Assembly (NCBI GenBank): GCA_046704385.1 | Contig: JBJKSB010000071.1 | Span: 1 to 64,000, forward strand | Length of the DNA: 64,000 nucleotides | Reading direction: 5' to 3' | Source of the DNA: GH45 sp046704385 | Lineage (GTDB): Bacteria; Bacteroidota; Bacteroidia; Bacteroidales; SZUA-534 | Part shown: piece by piece, positions 9,076 to 18,285 of the stretch | Layout: every line of letters begins with the position of its first letter | Position numbering within the stretch: the stretch's first letter is position 1 | The notes under the pieces: model-generated | Told to the model about the DNA's origin: nothing | Seen by the model: the letters and a program-made list of their open reading frames with translations, nothing else | Database searches by the model: none | Program-made: the position numbers and the translations under genes

Positions 9076-12000
9076 CTATTTAGATTTATCCGGGAAAGGA
9101 GGAATATCAGGCGGCGTTTTAAAATCTTTTAACTGCTCCAAAATTACTTCGATAGCTTTATTCAGTTGTTGATCTACACCGGCATATTCCTTTGAAGGAT
9201 CATTGTCAATAACTATATCCGGATCAACCCCGTGGCCTTCAATAACCCATTTACCTTGCTCATTGAACGGAGCAAATTCGGGTTTTCGTAATTGACCACC
9301 ATCAATAAAAGGCAGTGAGCCCCGAATACCGACAACACCACCCCATGATCTTACTCCGATAACTTTTCCAATTTTCAATTTCTTAAATTGGTAGGGAAAT
9401 AAGTCACCATCGGATGCAGAATAATTGTCAATTAACAAAACTTTGGGACCCAACATCATCTGGCCTGGTTTGGTAGTTACGCCGTTATTACGTGACATTC
9501 CGAATAATGTCAGTTCCCGGTTAAGTCTTTCGATGATAAGGGGAGAAACATTTCCGCCACCGTTTCCACGATCATCAATAATGAGCGCTTTTTTATCGAG
9601 TTGCGGATAAAAATATTTTACAAATTCATTAAGTCCTTCCGATGACATGTCGGGTATATGGATGTAACCCACTTGTCCATTTGTAGCTTTATTCACTTTT
9701 TCGATATTACCCCTTACCCAATTCAGGTAGTACAAGCCTGATTCATCACCAACAGGTTTTACAAGTACGTCATGGGCACCATCAGCTGTAGCTGTTGAAT
9801 TAACAGTAAGGAGTATTTCTTTATCGGCTTTGCCCAAAAGCATTTCATAAATATCAGGAGTGTTTTTTGTGGTTTTACCATCTATGGCAATAATAAAATC
9901 ACCTTCTTTTACATTAACACCCGGGTCGGTGAGGGGCGAACGGGTTGCTGGTTCCCAGTTTTCACCGATTAAAATTTTATTGACTATAAAATAACCAGAA
10001 GGATCTTTTGCGATTTTTGCACCAAGTAACCCGGTTTTAATCCTTTCAGGAGCAGGTTTATCACCACCTGAAATATAAGCATGACCGACGCTGAGTTCAC
10101 CAATCATTTCACCGATTATATAATTAAGGTCGTTCCTGTTTTTTACATAAGGCAGAAGCACAGCATATTTATCTTTTATTTTAGGCCAATCGAGCCCATG
10201 CATGTTTGGGGCATAAAAAAAGTCACGCATCTGTCTCCATGACTCCGTATATATTTGTTTCCACTCTGCAGCAAAGTCAACTTTTACCATCATATTTGAA
10301 AGATCGAGAAATTTTTCAGGTTTTATGGTGGATTTCGGAAGGTCAATTACTGCGTATTTATTATCGATGCTAATCAATATTTTTTTATAGTTAGCTGAAA
10401 TATCGATGAATTTAGCGGTACCCAAATCCGTTTCCTTTTTTTCTTTCAGATCGAAAAATTTCATAATTTCGGTTTTAACGGAGGCTGAAGAAAAAGTATA
10501 ATAAACATTGTTACCGGAAACAAACAGACCTTCATACGATCCGGCCTGAATTGGCAGTTTTTCAACCCGTTCTGCAATACCATCAAAATCAATATTAACT
10601 ACCGGTATTGCCTTGTCATCAGTGCTTTTTTTATCTTTTTTATTTTTTTCAGGACTTTGATCATTTTGTGGCTGCGTATTATTCATGTTAACTTCGTCAT
10701 TTTCAGGTTTCAAAGGTGAAGCAGTGCTTTTCAGCAGAGGAACAAAATAAATTCCATCCATATCCTGATAGGCATAATTAAATTCAACCCAGCTGTAAAG
10801 GGGATGGAAGTCGCGTGATGAAATAAAGAAAAGATACTTTCCTTCCGTGTCGAAAACCGGTTCATCAGCGTTATACCACGAATCCGATACCCGATACGAA
10901 CTGCCCGATTGTGTATCAAAAATATAAATATTACTAACAGAATGGATGCTTGGCAGGGTATAGGCAATCCAACGACTATCGGGTGACCATGAATAGGTCC
11001 TTATTTCCCAGTCTTTACAGGTATCAATAACCGTTATTTTTTTTGTCGTCACATCAACCATATTTAACCGGTCTTTTTTATCAGACCAGAGCAATTTTTT
11101 ACTGTCGGGTGACCAGATAGGTTGATATTTGTAGGTATCAGAATTTGAAGTAATCTGGGTGGCAGGCAAACTCCCGTCCTGAATTTGAGCATAGATTTCA
11201 TCTTCACCTGTTCGGTCGCTTAAATATGAAATGTACTTTCCGTCGGGCGACCAGGCCACATTTCGTTCGTGTACCCCTGAACTTTCGGTCAGGTTTCGGG
11301 TAATTCCTGATTTTTCAGGAATGGTAAAAACATCGCCCCGGGCACTGGCAACCACCCTTTTGCCATCAGGCGAAATGGCTAAATCATCTAAATATTTACT
11401 GGCATCAACAAAACCTGATCGGGCTGTATTCAGATCATTATCAATATTAACCGTTATTTTATTTATGGTTCCTGAGCCAAGTTCATAATTATACAGGTAG
11501 CCTCCATTTTCATAAATGATAGATTTATCACCCAGCGAAGGAAATTTTATGTCGTATTCGGTATAATCGGTCAGTTTGGTAGTCTGTTTGGAATTAATAT
11601 CGTAGGCAAAAAGGTTCATGGTGCGGTCACGGTCTGATAGAAAATAAATTTTATCATCTTTCCACATGGGAAAAATATTCTGGTTATCATTATTGGTAAT
11701 ATTGGTCGTTTCACCGGTTTCAAAATCAAAAATCCACACATCATCGGCCATTCCACCTTTATAATATTTCCATGTCCGGAATTCACGAAAAACCCGGTTC
11801 ATAGCCATCTTTTTACCATCGGGTGAAAATGAACACCAACTTCCGGTTGGTAAGGGCAATTCTTTAGACAAACCCCCATCGGTGGAAACTTTGAATAGTT
11901 GACCTATAAAACTATTGAATGATTGCTTTCTCGACCGATAAATAATATGATTGTTATCGGCCCAGGTGATTACGATGTTATTGGGCCCCATTCTGTCGGA

Positions 12001-12342
12001 AATATCATCACGCCCAAGTGTTGCTGTGTAGGTAAGTCGTTGAGGGATACCACCAAGGGCTGGTATTATAAAAACCTCGGTATTGCCGTCGTATTGTGCA
12101 GTAAAAGCAATTTGTGAACCATCAGGTGAGAAGCGTGGAAAGATTTCATAGCCTTTTTCGTCACTCGTCAGGCGACGTGCTGTACCCCCTTCGGCAGAAA
12201 CTGTATATAAATCTCCGGCGTAACTAAAAACCACCTGATTGCTGTGAATTGCAGGGAATCGCAGGAGCCTGACATCATTAAGTGAAAAACCATTATTCCA
12301 TACAAAAACCAGGAAAATCGATGCAATTAATAACCGTTTCAT
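9076..12342 (-). CDS. tricorn-type S41 protease with beta-propeller
   Basis: 1088 residues. A signal peptide (residues 1-20) is followed by two propeller regions made of PD40/WD40-like repeats (recurring FSPDG, WSPDGKYI, WSPDSK; about 25-560), a low-complexity linker (about 555-590), the tricorn C1 domain, a PDZ domain (about 780-860) and the C2 S41 catalytic domain. The nucleophile is S977 in NYSASDGD, followed by D978 as in archaeal tricorn; the catalytic His is in SVGHAYISGG. Expected role: degradation of oligopeptides in the periplasm. Unlike archaeal tricorn it is exported. Monocistronic; its promoter region carries the right copy of the long inverted repeat. Confidence 0.9.
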   Translation of the reverse strand: MKRLLIASIFLVFVWNNGFSLNDVRLLRFPAIHSNQVVFSYAGDLYTVSAEGGTARRLTSDEKGYEIFPRFSPDGSQIAFTAQYDGNTEVFIIPALGGIPQRLTYTATLGRDDISDRMGPNNIVITWADNNHIIYRSRKQSFNSFIGQLFKVSTDGGLSKELPLPTGSWCSFSPDGKKMAMNRVFREFRTWKYYKGGMADDVWIFDFETGETTNITNNDNQNIFPMWKDDKIYFLSDRDRTMNLFAYDINSKQTTKLTDYTEYDIKFPSLGDKSIIYENGGYLYNYELGSGTINKITVNIDNDLNTARSGFVDASKYLDDLAISPDGKRVVASARGDVFTIPEKSGITRNLTESSGVHERNVAWSPDGKYISYLSDRTGEDEIYAQIQDGSLPATQITSNSDTYKYQPIWSPDSKKLLWSDKKDRLNMVDVTTKKITVIDTCKDWEIRTYSWSPDSRWIAYTLPSIHSVSNIYIFDTQSGSSYRVSDSWYNADEPVFDTEGKYLFFISSRDFHPLYSWVEFNYAYQDMDGIYFVPLLKSTASPLKPENDEVNMNNTQPQNDQSPEKNKKDKKSTDDKAIPVVNIDFDGIAERVEKLPIQAGSYEGLFVSGNNVYYTFSSASVKTEIMKFFDLKEKKETDLGTAKFIDISANYKKILISIDNKYAVIDLPKSTIKPEKFLDLSNMMVKVDFAAEWKQIYTESWRQMRDFFYAPNMHGLDWPKIKDKYAVLLPYVKNRNDLNYIIGEMIGELSVGHAYISGGDKPAPERIKTGLLGAKIAKDPSGYFIVNKILIGENWEPATRSPLTDPGVNVKEGDFIIAIDGKTTKNTPDIYEMLLGKADKEILLTVNSTATADGAHDVLVKPVGDESGLYYLNWVRGNIEKVNKATNGQVGYIHIPDMSSEGLNEFVKYFYPQLDKKALIIDDRGNGGGNVSPLIIERLNRELTLFGMSRNNGVTTKPGQMMLGPKVLLIDNYSASDGDLFPYQFKKLKIGKVIGVRSWGGVVGIRGSLPFIDGGQLRKPEFAPFNEQGKWVIEGHGVDPDIVIDNDPSKEYAGVDQQLNKAIEVILEQLKDFKTPPDIPPFPDKSK

Positions 12343-12439
12343 GACTATAATTAATTTTAAAAATAAGATTGAATTGTACTTATGGTTAAAGGTACACCGT
12401 TTTTATATATCAGACAAGTGCTTCAAAATAAAGGAGTAG

Positions 12440-12513
12440 GTATCAGGTTCATTAAGTTACATTAGACTCATCGGATGACTAAGTTGCTGGTTTATAAATA
12501 AGATCCGATGAGT
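12440..12513 (-). repeat. right copy of the long inverted repeat, with its own hairpin
   Basis: Positions 12461-12502 are the exact reverse complement of 111-152. In addition ACTCATCGGAT (12466-12476) pairs with ATCCGATGAGT (12503-12513), an 11-bp perfect stem around a 26-base loop; the left copy lacks a good second arm. The rest of the 12343-12665 gap between the protease and the LytTR regulator gene holds nothing else I can support. Confidence 0.8.
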
Positions 12514-12665
12514 ATTTAAACGGAACTTTATGAACGTACTACAAGTAACTTATATATAATTAAGGTTAACAAATAATAGTGGAGGAATACCGTATCTAAA
12601 TCAGTATTAACATTACCAACGTTTATATCCAAACAGGGTTAACCTTTATGTAGAAAGGAAATCAA

Positions 12666-13424
12666 TTATCTGTCGAGCCAAATACGAAAGGAGTGACTTT
12701 TATTGGCGCTAACCAGCATTTCAACTTCACTTTTTGGCGAAAGTTCCAGTTTTATCCGGCTTTTTGAGAATACACTTATTTTTTCAATGGCTTTGTAATT
12801 TACCATAGCCTGTCGGTTGATTCTGAAAAATATTTCGGGATTTACCAGGTTTTCCAATTTATCAAGTGAAAAATCGACCGGATAGTTTTTACCTTCGAAA
12901 GTACTCATGAAACAATTCTTTTCTAACACATAAAAGCTGGCAATATTCCTGGTTTCAATCGATTTTATCCGGCTACCCATGTTTATTAAAAACCGTTTTT
13001 TGTAGTTACCTGTGCGTGATTCAATGGTTTGTATCAATTCGTTTAAATTTATTTGTGGGGTAGGCGAATTCAGTTTCCTGAATTTAGCCAGGCTTTTTTC
13101 CAGCTTTTCCTTATCAACTGGTTTCAACAAATAATCAATACTGTTTAACTCAAAGGCTTTTATGGCATATTCGTCGTAGGCCGTGGTGAAAATTACAAAA
13201 CTTTCTACTTCTGTTTTTTTAAAAATGTCGAAACTTAACCCGTCGGCTAACTGTATGTCGAGCATTAATAAATCAGGTACCGTATTGTTTTGAAGCCAAT
13301 TTACAGCACCTTCTACACTATCAACCCAGCCAACAATTTCAATATCGTCGGCTACCTGCTTTAATATCTTCTTTAACCTGATGGCAGCAGGTTCTTCATC
13401 TTCAACAATTAAAGTCCTGATCAT
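12666..13424 (-). CDS. LytTR-family response regulator
   Basis: 252 residues. The N-terminal receiver has the acidic pair E8/D9, phospho-acceptor D56 in LLMLDIQLADG, the TTAYDEYA switch and the conserved Lys in YLLKPVDKEKL. The C-terminal LytTR DNA-binding domain (about 145-250) contains the usual FINRQAMVNYKAI-type core. It is the partner of the kinase gene 7 bases upstream and the last gene of the receptor-kinase-regulator operon. It likely regulates envelope or transport genes, perhaps its own operon. Confidence 0.92.
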   Translation of the reverse strand: MIRTLIVEDEEPAAIRLKKILKQVADDIEIVGWVDSVEGAVNWLQNNTVPDLLMLDIQLADGLSFDIFKKTEVESFVIFTTAYDEYAIKAFELNSIDYLLKPVDKEKLEKSLAKFRKLNSPTPQINLNELIQTIESRTGNYKKRFLINMGSRIKSIETRNIASFYVLEKNCFMSTFEGKNYPVDFSLDKLENLVNPEIFFRINRQAMVNYKAIEKISVFSKSRIKLELSPKSEVEMLVSANKSHSFRIWLDR

Positions 13425-13431
13425 GCTTTAT

Positions 13432-14466
13432 CTATATTTCTACTTTTAATAAGGGTATTTCTACTCTAAAAGTATTTGTTGATTCACTAATTTTTACTTC
13501 ACGGGTGGTGAAAAAAGAAAACCGATCAGTGATGTTTCGTAACCCTTGTTTTGTGCTTATTTCAGTGTTTTTTTTCTGTAGTTTATTTTCGACAATAATC
13601 GATTCTTTTTCTACAAAAATATTAATTGTCAGTGGTTTATCCTTCGAAATTATATTATGTTTAATACAATTCTCTGAAAGCATCTGCAAAACCAGAGGTG
13701 GGAGAGAGTAGTGGTAGAATTTTTCATCGACATTAAGATTAATGATCAAATTATCACGAAACCGTGATTTTTGAAGGCTGAAATATTTTTCGAGAATTTG
13801 TATTTCATCACGTACCAGAACCAGTTCATGGTCGCGACTTGTGAGTACATAGCGCAAAAACTCTGAAAGATTCTGAATGTAATGTGTAGCCTCGGTATTG
13901 TCATCCACAATTAGTGAAAGGCTATTCAGGCTGTTGAATAAAAAATGCGGGTTGATTTGCGACTTTAAAGTTTCATATTTGGCCTCAATATTATCTTTTT
14001 CGAGCCGTGTCGATTTTGAAAAATTGTATTTCCACTGTTTATAAAAGAATACCGCTTCGTGCAGGGTAGTAATGAAGTATGTAATTAATAAGGAAATAAA
14101 GAAATCAGCAATCTCAGGCCCGTCTTTGGCATAGTTCGGATAAATTTTAACATATTTATCCAAAATCATAGTAAGCAACCCGAATAGGAGAACATACAAG
14201 AATATTAAAATTATTTCAAGAATTAAATGCTTAGCCGGATGTTTTTCCCAGGGGTATTTATGCCATAAAAATGCTACAATTAATGAACACCCAATCCAAA
14301 TAATGCCTGTTGATATTATTCCCCCGATCGTGTCAATTATTATAGCCGCAATTGATCCGTATTCATATACCATGCCATAAGCCATGGCAATTAAAATCCC
14401 AACCAGAGGGACTAAAATTGCTATGGTTTTTATTTGTTTTCGTGTATAAATTTGATGTTCTTCCAT
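13432..14466 (-). CDS. LytS-type sensor histidine kinase
   Basis: 344 residues with four predicted TM helices in the first 140 residues (about 14-32, 40-66, 82-102, 122-142), then the His_kinase domain of the LytS/YehU class. The phosphorylated residue is H174 in QINPHFLFNSL; an ATP-binding part follows with SENCIKHN (N-box) and the glycine motif KQGLRNI. There is no separate periplasmic sensor, so it senses through its membrane part. It lies 15 bases after the TonB receptor and 7 bases before the LytTR regulator, which argues for cotranscription. Confidence 0.92.
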   Translation of the reverse strand: MEEHQIYTRKQIKTIAILVPLVGILIAMAYGMVYEYGSIAAIIIDTIGGIISTGIIWIGCSLIVAFLWHKYPWEKHPAKHLILEIILIFLYVLLFGLLTMILDKYVKIYPNYAKDGPEIADFFISLLITYFITTLHEAVFFYKQWKYNFSKSTRLEKDNIEAKYETLKSQINPHFLFNSLNSLSLIVDDNTEATHYIQNLSEFLRYVLTSRDHELVLVRDEIQILEKYFSLQKSRFRDNLIINLNVDEKFYHYSLPPLVLQMLSENCIKHNIISKDKPLTINIFVEKESIIVENKLQKKNTEISTKQGLRNITDRFSFFTTREVKISESTNTFRVEIPLLKVEI

Positions 14467-14481
14467 AGTTTGTTAAAGATA

Positions 14482-16869
14482 CTAAAATTGGATACGATAC
14501 AGCATCATAGGCATAAATCCCTGCTGATAAATGTTGTAAGTTTCATTTTTATCATTGTCGTAAGCCTGCATAAAAATACTCTGGTAATTGGTAATGTTTT
14601 GCAGATCGAGTCCCCATTCCTGGGTAAAACGCTTGCTATTGTGTTTAAAACCTATTCGCACATCGGTTCTGAAGTAATTGCTGTATTTTTTATCATAGGC
14701 TTTTGACCAGTCGTAAACGGTTGAACCTTCGTTAATTGAAGCCTGTACATTAACCGGCACATATCGTTTACCACCGGCTAAAACAGTACGCAAGTCGAAG
14801 GTAAGCATATATTTTTCGCTGAATTTATATTCATAACCTCCCAGTAAATTAAATACATAGTTTCCATTAAAGGCGGTATTGCGTTCTATACCATCGAATC
14901 CTTTGTATTTTGAGTTATACAACGAAGTGGTAAATAGTACATAATAACCTTTACTCAGGAATTTTTCAACGGTTAATTCCAATCCGCAATTTTTACCGCT
15001 GCCTTTATTTACCAGGCTGTCTTCACGTGGGCCACCAAAATCAGCACCTGAATTCAGAATAGAATACTCAGGAAAACTCTCTTTTACAGGAACCTTGTAT
15101 AATTGCTGATAATATGCTTCAGTTTTAATCCTGAAGTTCCGGGTAATAAGGTAATTATGTCCCAATATAAAATGATTGCTTTTTGTAAATTTCAGGTTTT
15201 CGTTGGTGGTAAAACTTGTATTTGTAACCGGGTCGTAGGTTTCCTGGTAATAAACCGTTTTAGGTTGTGTCTGGCTATGATTTCCGTAACCTAAATTTAT
15301 ACTTTGTCGGGTGCTGAATTTCCACTCCAATCCCAAACGGGGTTCCACCGAGATTTCTTTATTCAGGTTAAAATATTGGGTATGAATTCCTGCATAAGTG
15401 GTAAAATCGTTATTGAATTTGTGTTGCCACTGGGTAAATGCCTGATACATTGTAAGATTCTTCTGAATGTTATTACCGATTAAAAAACGGTTGTAACCCC
15501 AGTCAAAAATACTGTCCACCAAATCAATAGTATAATAGTCGGCAATAAAACCCACATTTATATTGTCTTTCTTGCTTATTTTGTAAGTCAGCTTTGAAGA
15601 CAGACTGGCTTTATTTTCCATCTGGTTCTGACGAACATAGGGTTTAATAAACTGGCGTTGTATGATAGAATCAAAAACCGTTTTTGCATGAGTTGACTGG
15701 TAGGAAAGGGTTGTTTTTATCTTCAGGTTTTCGTTAAAGAAATAGGTATGCGAAGCACCTACAACTTTTAAACCTGACCCAAAATCGGTGGCTGTACCCC
15801 GGCCGTTATATGAATTATCAAGGGTGTCAGAAAAATCACGACCCATTGATATATAACTTTCACCATATAATCCAAAAATTTTAAAACGTCCGGCTTTGGT
15901 TCCTGGTACATCTATCATAAAAGTCAGATCCTGGTATTCGGGAATGGCAGTACCTGTGCCCATGCTAAATCCCATTTTACTTAACAGTTCCAGCGTAGAG
16001 TATCGAAAGTTAATAAGGTATGAGGCTTTTTGTCCGTTTGAGGTTTTAAACAAAGGTCCTTCAGCGCCACCTTCAAAGCCATTAAAACCTACTTGTCCGG
16101 TATATTCAGCCTTGCGACTGTTTCCCGATCGTAAATTCAGGTCGAAAGCACCAGCCAGTGCATTTCCAAACTCAGCAGGGAAAGCTCCGGTATAAAAGTC
16201 GGAATTGGCTAACAGGTTATTATTAATCATACTAACCGGCCCCCCTGTGGTTCCCAGGGCTCCGAAGTGATTGGGGTTAGGTATTTCGATACCTTCCAAA
16301 CGCCACAATACGCCAGCAGGTGAATTGCCCCGAATTATAATGTCGTTACGGGAATCGTTTTGGGTGGCAACTCCGGCATAATTGGCTACCATTCGGGCCG
16401 GGTCGCCTAAACTGCCGGCAAACCGCTCGGTTTCTTCAATGGAAAAGGTCCGGGCACTAACCTTAGCCATTTCGTTCAGAGGTCTTTCCTTTTGGGTTTT
16501 TGCCTGAACAACTACTTCATCCACCTGGGTTACATCTTCCTCAAGCTGTATCAGTAATTGAGTTTCTTTACCACTGGTTACTAATACACTACTTATAGTT
16601 TGCGTTTTGTAACCTAAATAAGAAACCTGGATGGTTTGCCTGCCCAGTGGAACATCGGTCAATGCAAAATCTCCGTTTAAATCGGCAGTAGTCCCTTTAA
16701 TCGGACTTGAATTCACTAATACCACATTGGCACCAATAAGCGGTGAACCGGTAACGGCATCAGTAATTTTACCGCTAATGGTTTGCGATAAGTTGTTTGC
16801 ATTTGTTGCAATTATTGTCAGGGTTAATAAACATGCGAGAATAACATGGTTTTTAATAATCATTTTCAT
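14482..16869 (-). CDS. TonB-dependent receptor with carboxypeptidase-regulatory domain
   Basis: 795 residues. Signal peptide (1-24), CarboxypepD_reg-like beta-sandwich (about 30-115, starting ISGKITDAVTGSPLIGANV), plug domain (about 135-245; includes NDIIIRGNSPAG) and a 22-strand type barrel ending in MLYRIQF with terminal Phe. It imports a substrate across the outer membrane using TonB energy. It is shorter than SusC proteins and has no SusD partner, so siderophore, metal or peptide uptake is more likely than glycan uptake; the ligand cannot be told. First gene of an operon with the LytS/LytTR pair. Confidence 0.88.
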   Translation of the reverse strand: MKMIIKNHVILACLLTLTIIATNANNLSQTISGKITDAVTGSPLIGANVVLVNSSPIKGTTADLNGDFALTDVPLGRQTIQVSYLGYKTQTISSVLVTSGKETQLLIQLEEDVTQVDEVVVQAKTQKERPLNEMAKVSARTFSIEETERFAGSLGDPARMVANYAGVATQNDSRNDIIIRGNSPAGVLWRLEGIEIPNPNHFGALGTTGGPVSMINNNLLANSDFYTGAFPAEFGNALAGAFDLNLRSGNSRKAEYTGQVGFNGFEGGAEGPLFKTSNGQKASYLINFRYSTLELLSKMGFSMGTGTAIPEYQDLTFMIDVPGTKAGRFKIFGLYGESYISMGRDFSDTLDNSYNGRGTATDFGSGLKVVGASHTYFFNENLKIKTTLSYQSTHAKTVFDSIIQRQFIKPYVRQNQMENKASLSSKLTYKISKKDNINVGFIADYYTIDLVDSIFDWGYNRFLIGNNIQKNLTMYQAFTQWQHKFNNDFTTYAGIHTQYFNLNKEISVEPRLGLEWKFSTRQSINLGYGNHSQTQPKTVYYQETYDPVTNTSFTTNENLKFTKSNHFILGHNYLITRNFRIKTEAYYQQLYKVPVKESFPEYSILNSGADFGGPREDSLVNKGSGKNCGLELTVEKFLSKGYYVLFTTSLYNSKYKGFDGIERNTAFNGNYVFNLLGGYEYKFSEKYMLTFDLRTVLAGGKRYVPVNVQASINEGSTVYDWSKAYDKKYSNYFRTDVRIGFKHNSKRFTQEWGLDLQNITNYQSIFMQAYDNDKNETYNIYQQGFMPMMLYRIQF

Positions 16870-17057
16870 CGTCGTCTGGTTTTAAAATTTCTGAACCAAA
16901 AGTAGATGAAGGATTAATGCAATTAAAAAATCAGTTTTTGAATGGGAAATTTATGGAGTTGAATGAGGATAATGGGTTTAGGAAGAGGAAAGAATCAATT
17001 TTTGTAATATGTTTTTTTTTGGTAAAGTAGTCTGGTTGAATTTATCCTTTCCCCAAT

Positions 17058-17338
17058 TTAAAGGATTATTAATAATGTAGTTTTAATATTAAAATATGCT
17101 TGTTCTGATTTAATGATATATTCATCAAGTGTAATATTTTTTCTAAGGCTGGATGTATTCTCCCATTCTTCTTCTGCAAATTTTCCCAATTGATTTAGAT
17201 TCATTTTTCCATTAATCACCTGTCCGAATATCTGATTTCTACTTTTTGTGCAAAGAGTAATAAAAATAGACCTTCAGATGAATAATCAAAATTCTTTAAA
17301 CGGATACTTCTTATATGGTGAATTGATGGATTATACAT
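17058..17338 (-). pseudogene. decayed REP-associated tyrosine (RAYT) transposase, N-terminal fragment
   Basis: Reading the minus strand from an ATG at 17336-17338 gives MYNPSIHHIRSIRLKNFDYS, the start of Bacteroidota Y1/RAYT transposases. Around EGL the frame shifts by one base and continues as FITLCTKSRNQIFGQVING, then KLNxLGK-like and EEEWENT, reaching LDEYI at about residue 75. The next segment of an intact protein would carry the HUH motif (MPNHIHG); here it is replaced by an unrelated 19-residue tail and a TAA at 17058-17060. Family identification rests on remembered family consensus. Both the frameshift and the truncation make it inactive. The rest of the 16870-17351 gap shows no gene. 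Confidence 0.75.
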
Positions 17339-17351
17339 GTTGAAATTTATT

Positions 17352-18059
17352 CTATTCCAGTACAAACCGACACAATACGGAATACTCCAGTTTTATCTTC
17401 TCAAAATCGATATCAGGTTCAGGGACACGGGAACCATAAATCTGACTGGAAACTCCCCTGATTCTAATGCTATTTGAATTTGAATTTGTATTTATGTTGT
17501 AACGGTTTCCCATCTCTTGTATATAAATGGCCTTACCAATGCTTTGGCCGATGGCTTCTGTTAAGGCTTGAGCCTTATCTTTGGCTGCTTTAATAGCATC
17601 AATTTTTACTTCCCTTCTGAATTTTACAATTTCGCTGTTATCCAATCTGTCAATGGAAACATTTGAAATTCCCAGGCTTTCGAGTTCCACAACTACCCGA
17701 CCGGCTGTTTTACCATCATGTACCACCAACTGGTATTCTTTTGATAACAAAATGTCAGTTTTAGCCAACAGATAATACTTGTAATTACTGGCAAGATCCT
17801 TAATTAATAAGTCTTTGGAAATATCAATTCCGATTTCTTTCAGTTTTTCAATCATCGCTTTTTCTGTTTCCGCGAGAGGAGTTTTATTTTTATTATCCTT
17901 CTCATTTATCAGAATCTTAATATAAATCAAATCGGGAGTAACTTCCATCTCCGATTTCCCAATTACCTCGATATAGTTTTGGTCAATAAAATTTTTATCG
18001 CCTGACTGGGAAACACTTAGGAGCGGACTCAATAGCAATACTATTATTAGTTTTTTCAT
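17352..18059 (-). CDS. SIMPL (DUF541) domain periplasmic protein
   Basis: 235 residues with a signal peptide (1-18, LLLSPLLSVSQS). The mature part matches the SIMPL/DUF541 family: NYIEVIGKSEMEVTPDLIYI near the N-terminus, LESLGISNVSIDRLD in the middle and AIKAAKDKAQALTEAIGQSIGKA after it. Family members form periplasmic or outer-membrane oligomers linked to oxidative-stress tolerance; the exact activity is unknown. Monocistronic, 13 bases from the RAYT remnant. Confidence 0.88.
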   Translation of the reverse strand: MKKLIIVLLLSPLLSVSQSGDKNFIDQNYIEVIGKSEMEVTPDLIYIKILINEKDNKNKTPLAETEKAMIEKLKEIGIDISKDLLIKDLASNYKYYLLAKTDILLSKEYQLVVHDGKTAGRVVVELESLGISNVSIDRLDNSEIVKFRREVKIDAIKAAKDKAQALTEAIGQSIGKAIYIQEMGNRYNINTNSNSNSIRIRGVSSQIYGSRVPEPDIDFEKIKLEYSVLCRFVLE

Positions 18060-18190
18060 GATGAGTAATAAATTAAATATTTTATAACTAATTCAATAAT
18101 TACAATTTAGCACCTTTTATTTAAAATATATTAATTTCTGGGTGTAGTTATTTGCTTTAAAGGTTAATATTGTGAAGACGTAACGAATGC

Positions 18191-18228
18191 TGAAAATAAA
18201 GAAACGGCTTATAACAAAGCCGTTTCTT
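18191..18228 (-). terminator. intrinsic terminator of the Big2 lipoprotein gene
   Basis: AAGAAACGGCTT (18199-18210) and AAGCCGTTTCTT (18217-18228) form a 12-bp perfect stem around a 6-base loop. Read on the minus strand it is followed by a TTTATTTT run, placing it 57 bases after the stop codon at 18286. Confidence 0.85.
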
Positions 18229-18285
18229 CTTTTAAAATGTACAAATACTATATTTGGAGGTAGTATTCCATTTTATCGTGAACTA

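Noticed and set aside
111..12502. Composite transposon bounded by the inverted repeats
   Set aside because: No transposase or integrase lies inside, the genes are ordinary chromosomal ones, and no target-site duplication is visible at the ends.
15103..16195. Plus-strand open frames inside the TonB receptor gene and similar frames elsewhere
   Set aside because: They lie fully inside clearly coding genes on the other strand and have no family features.
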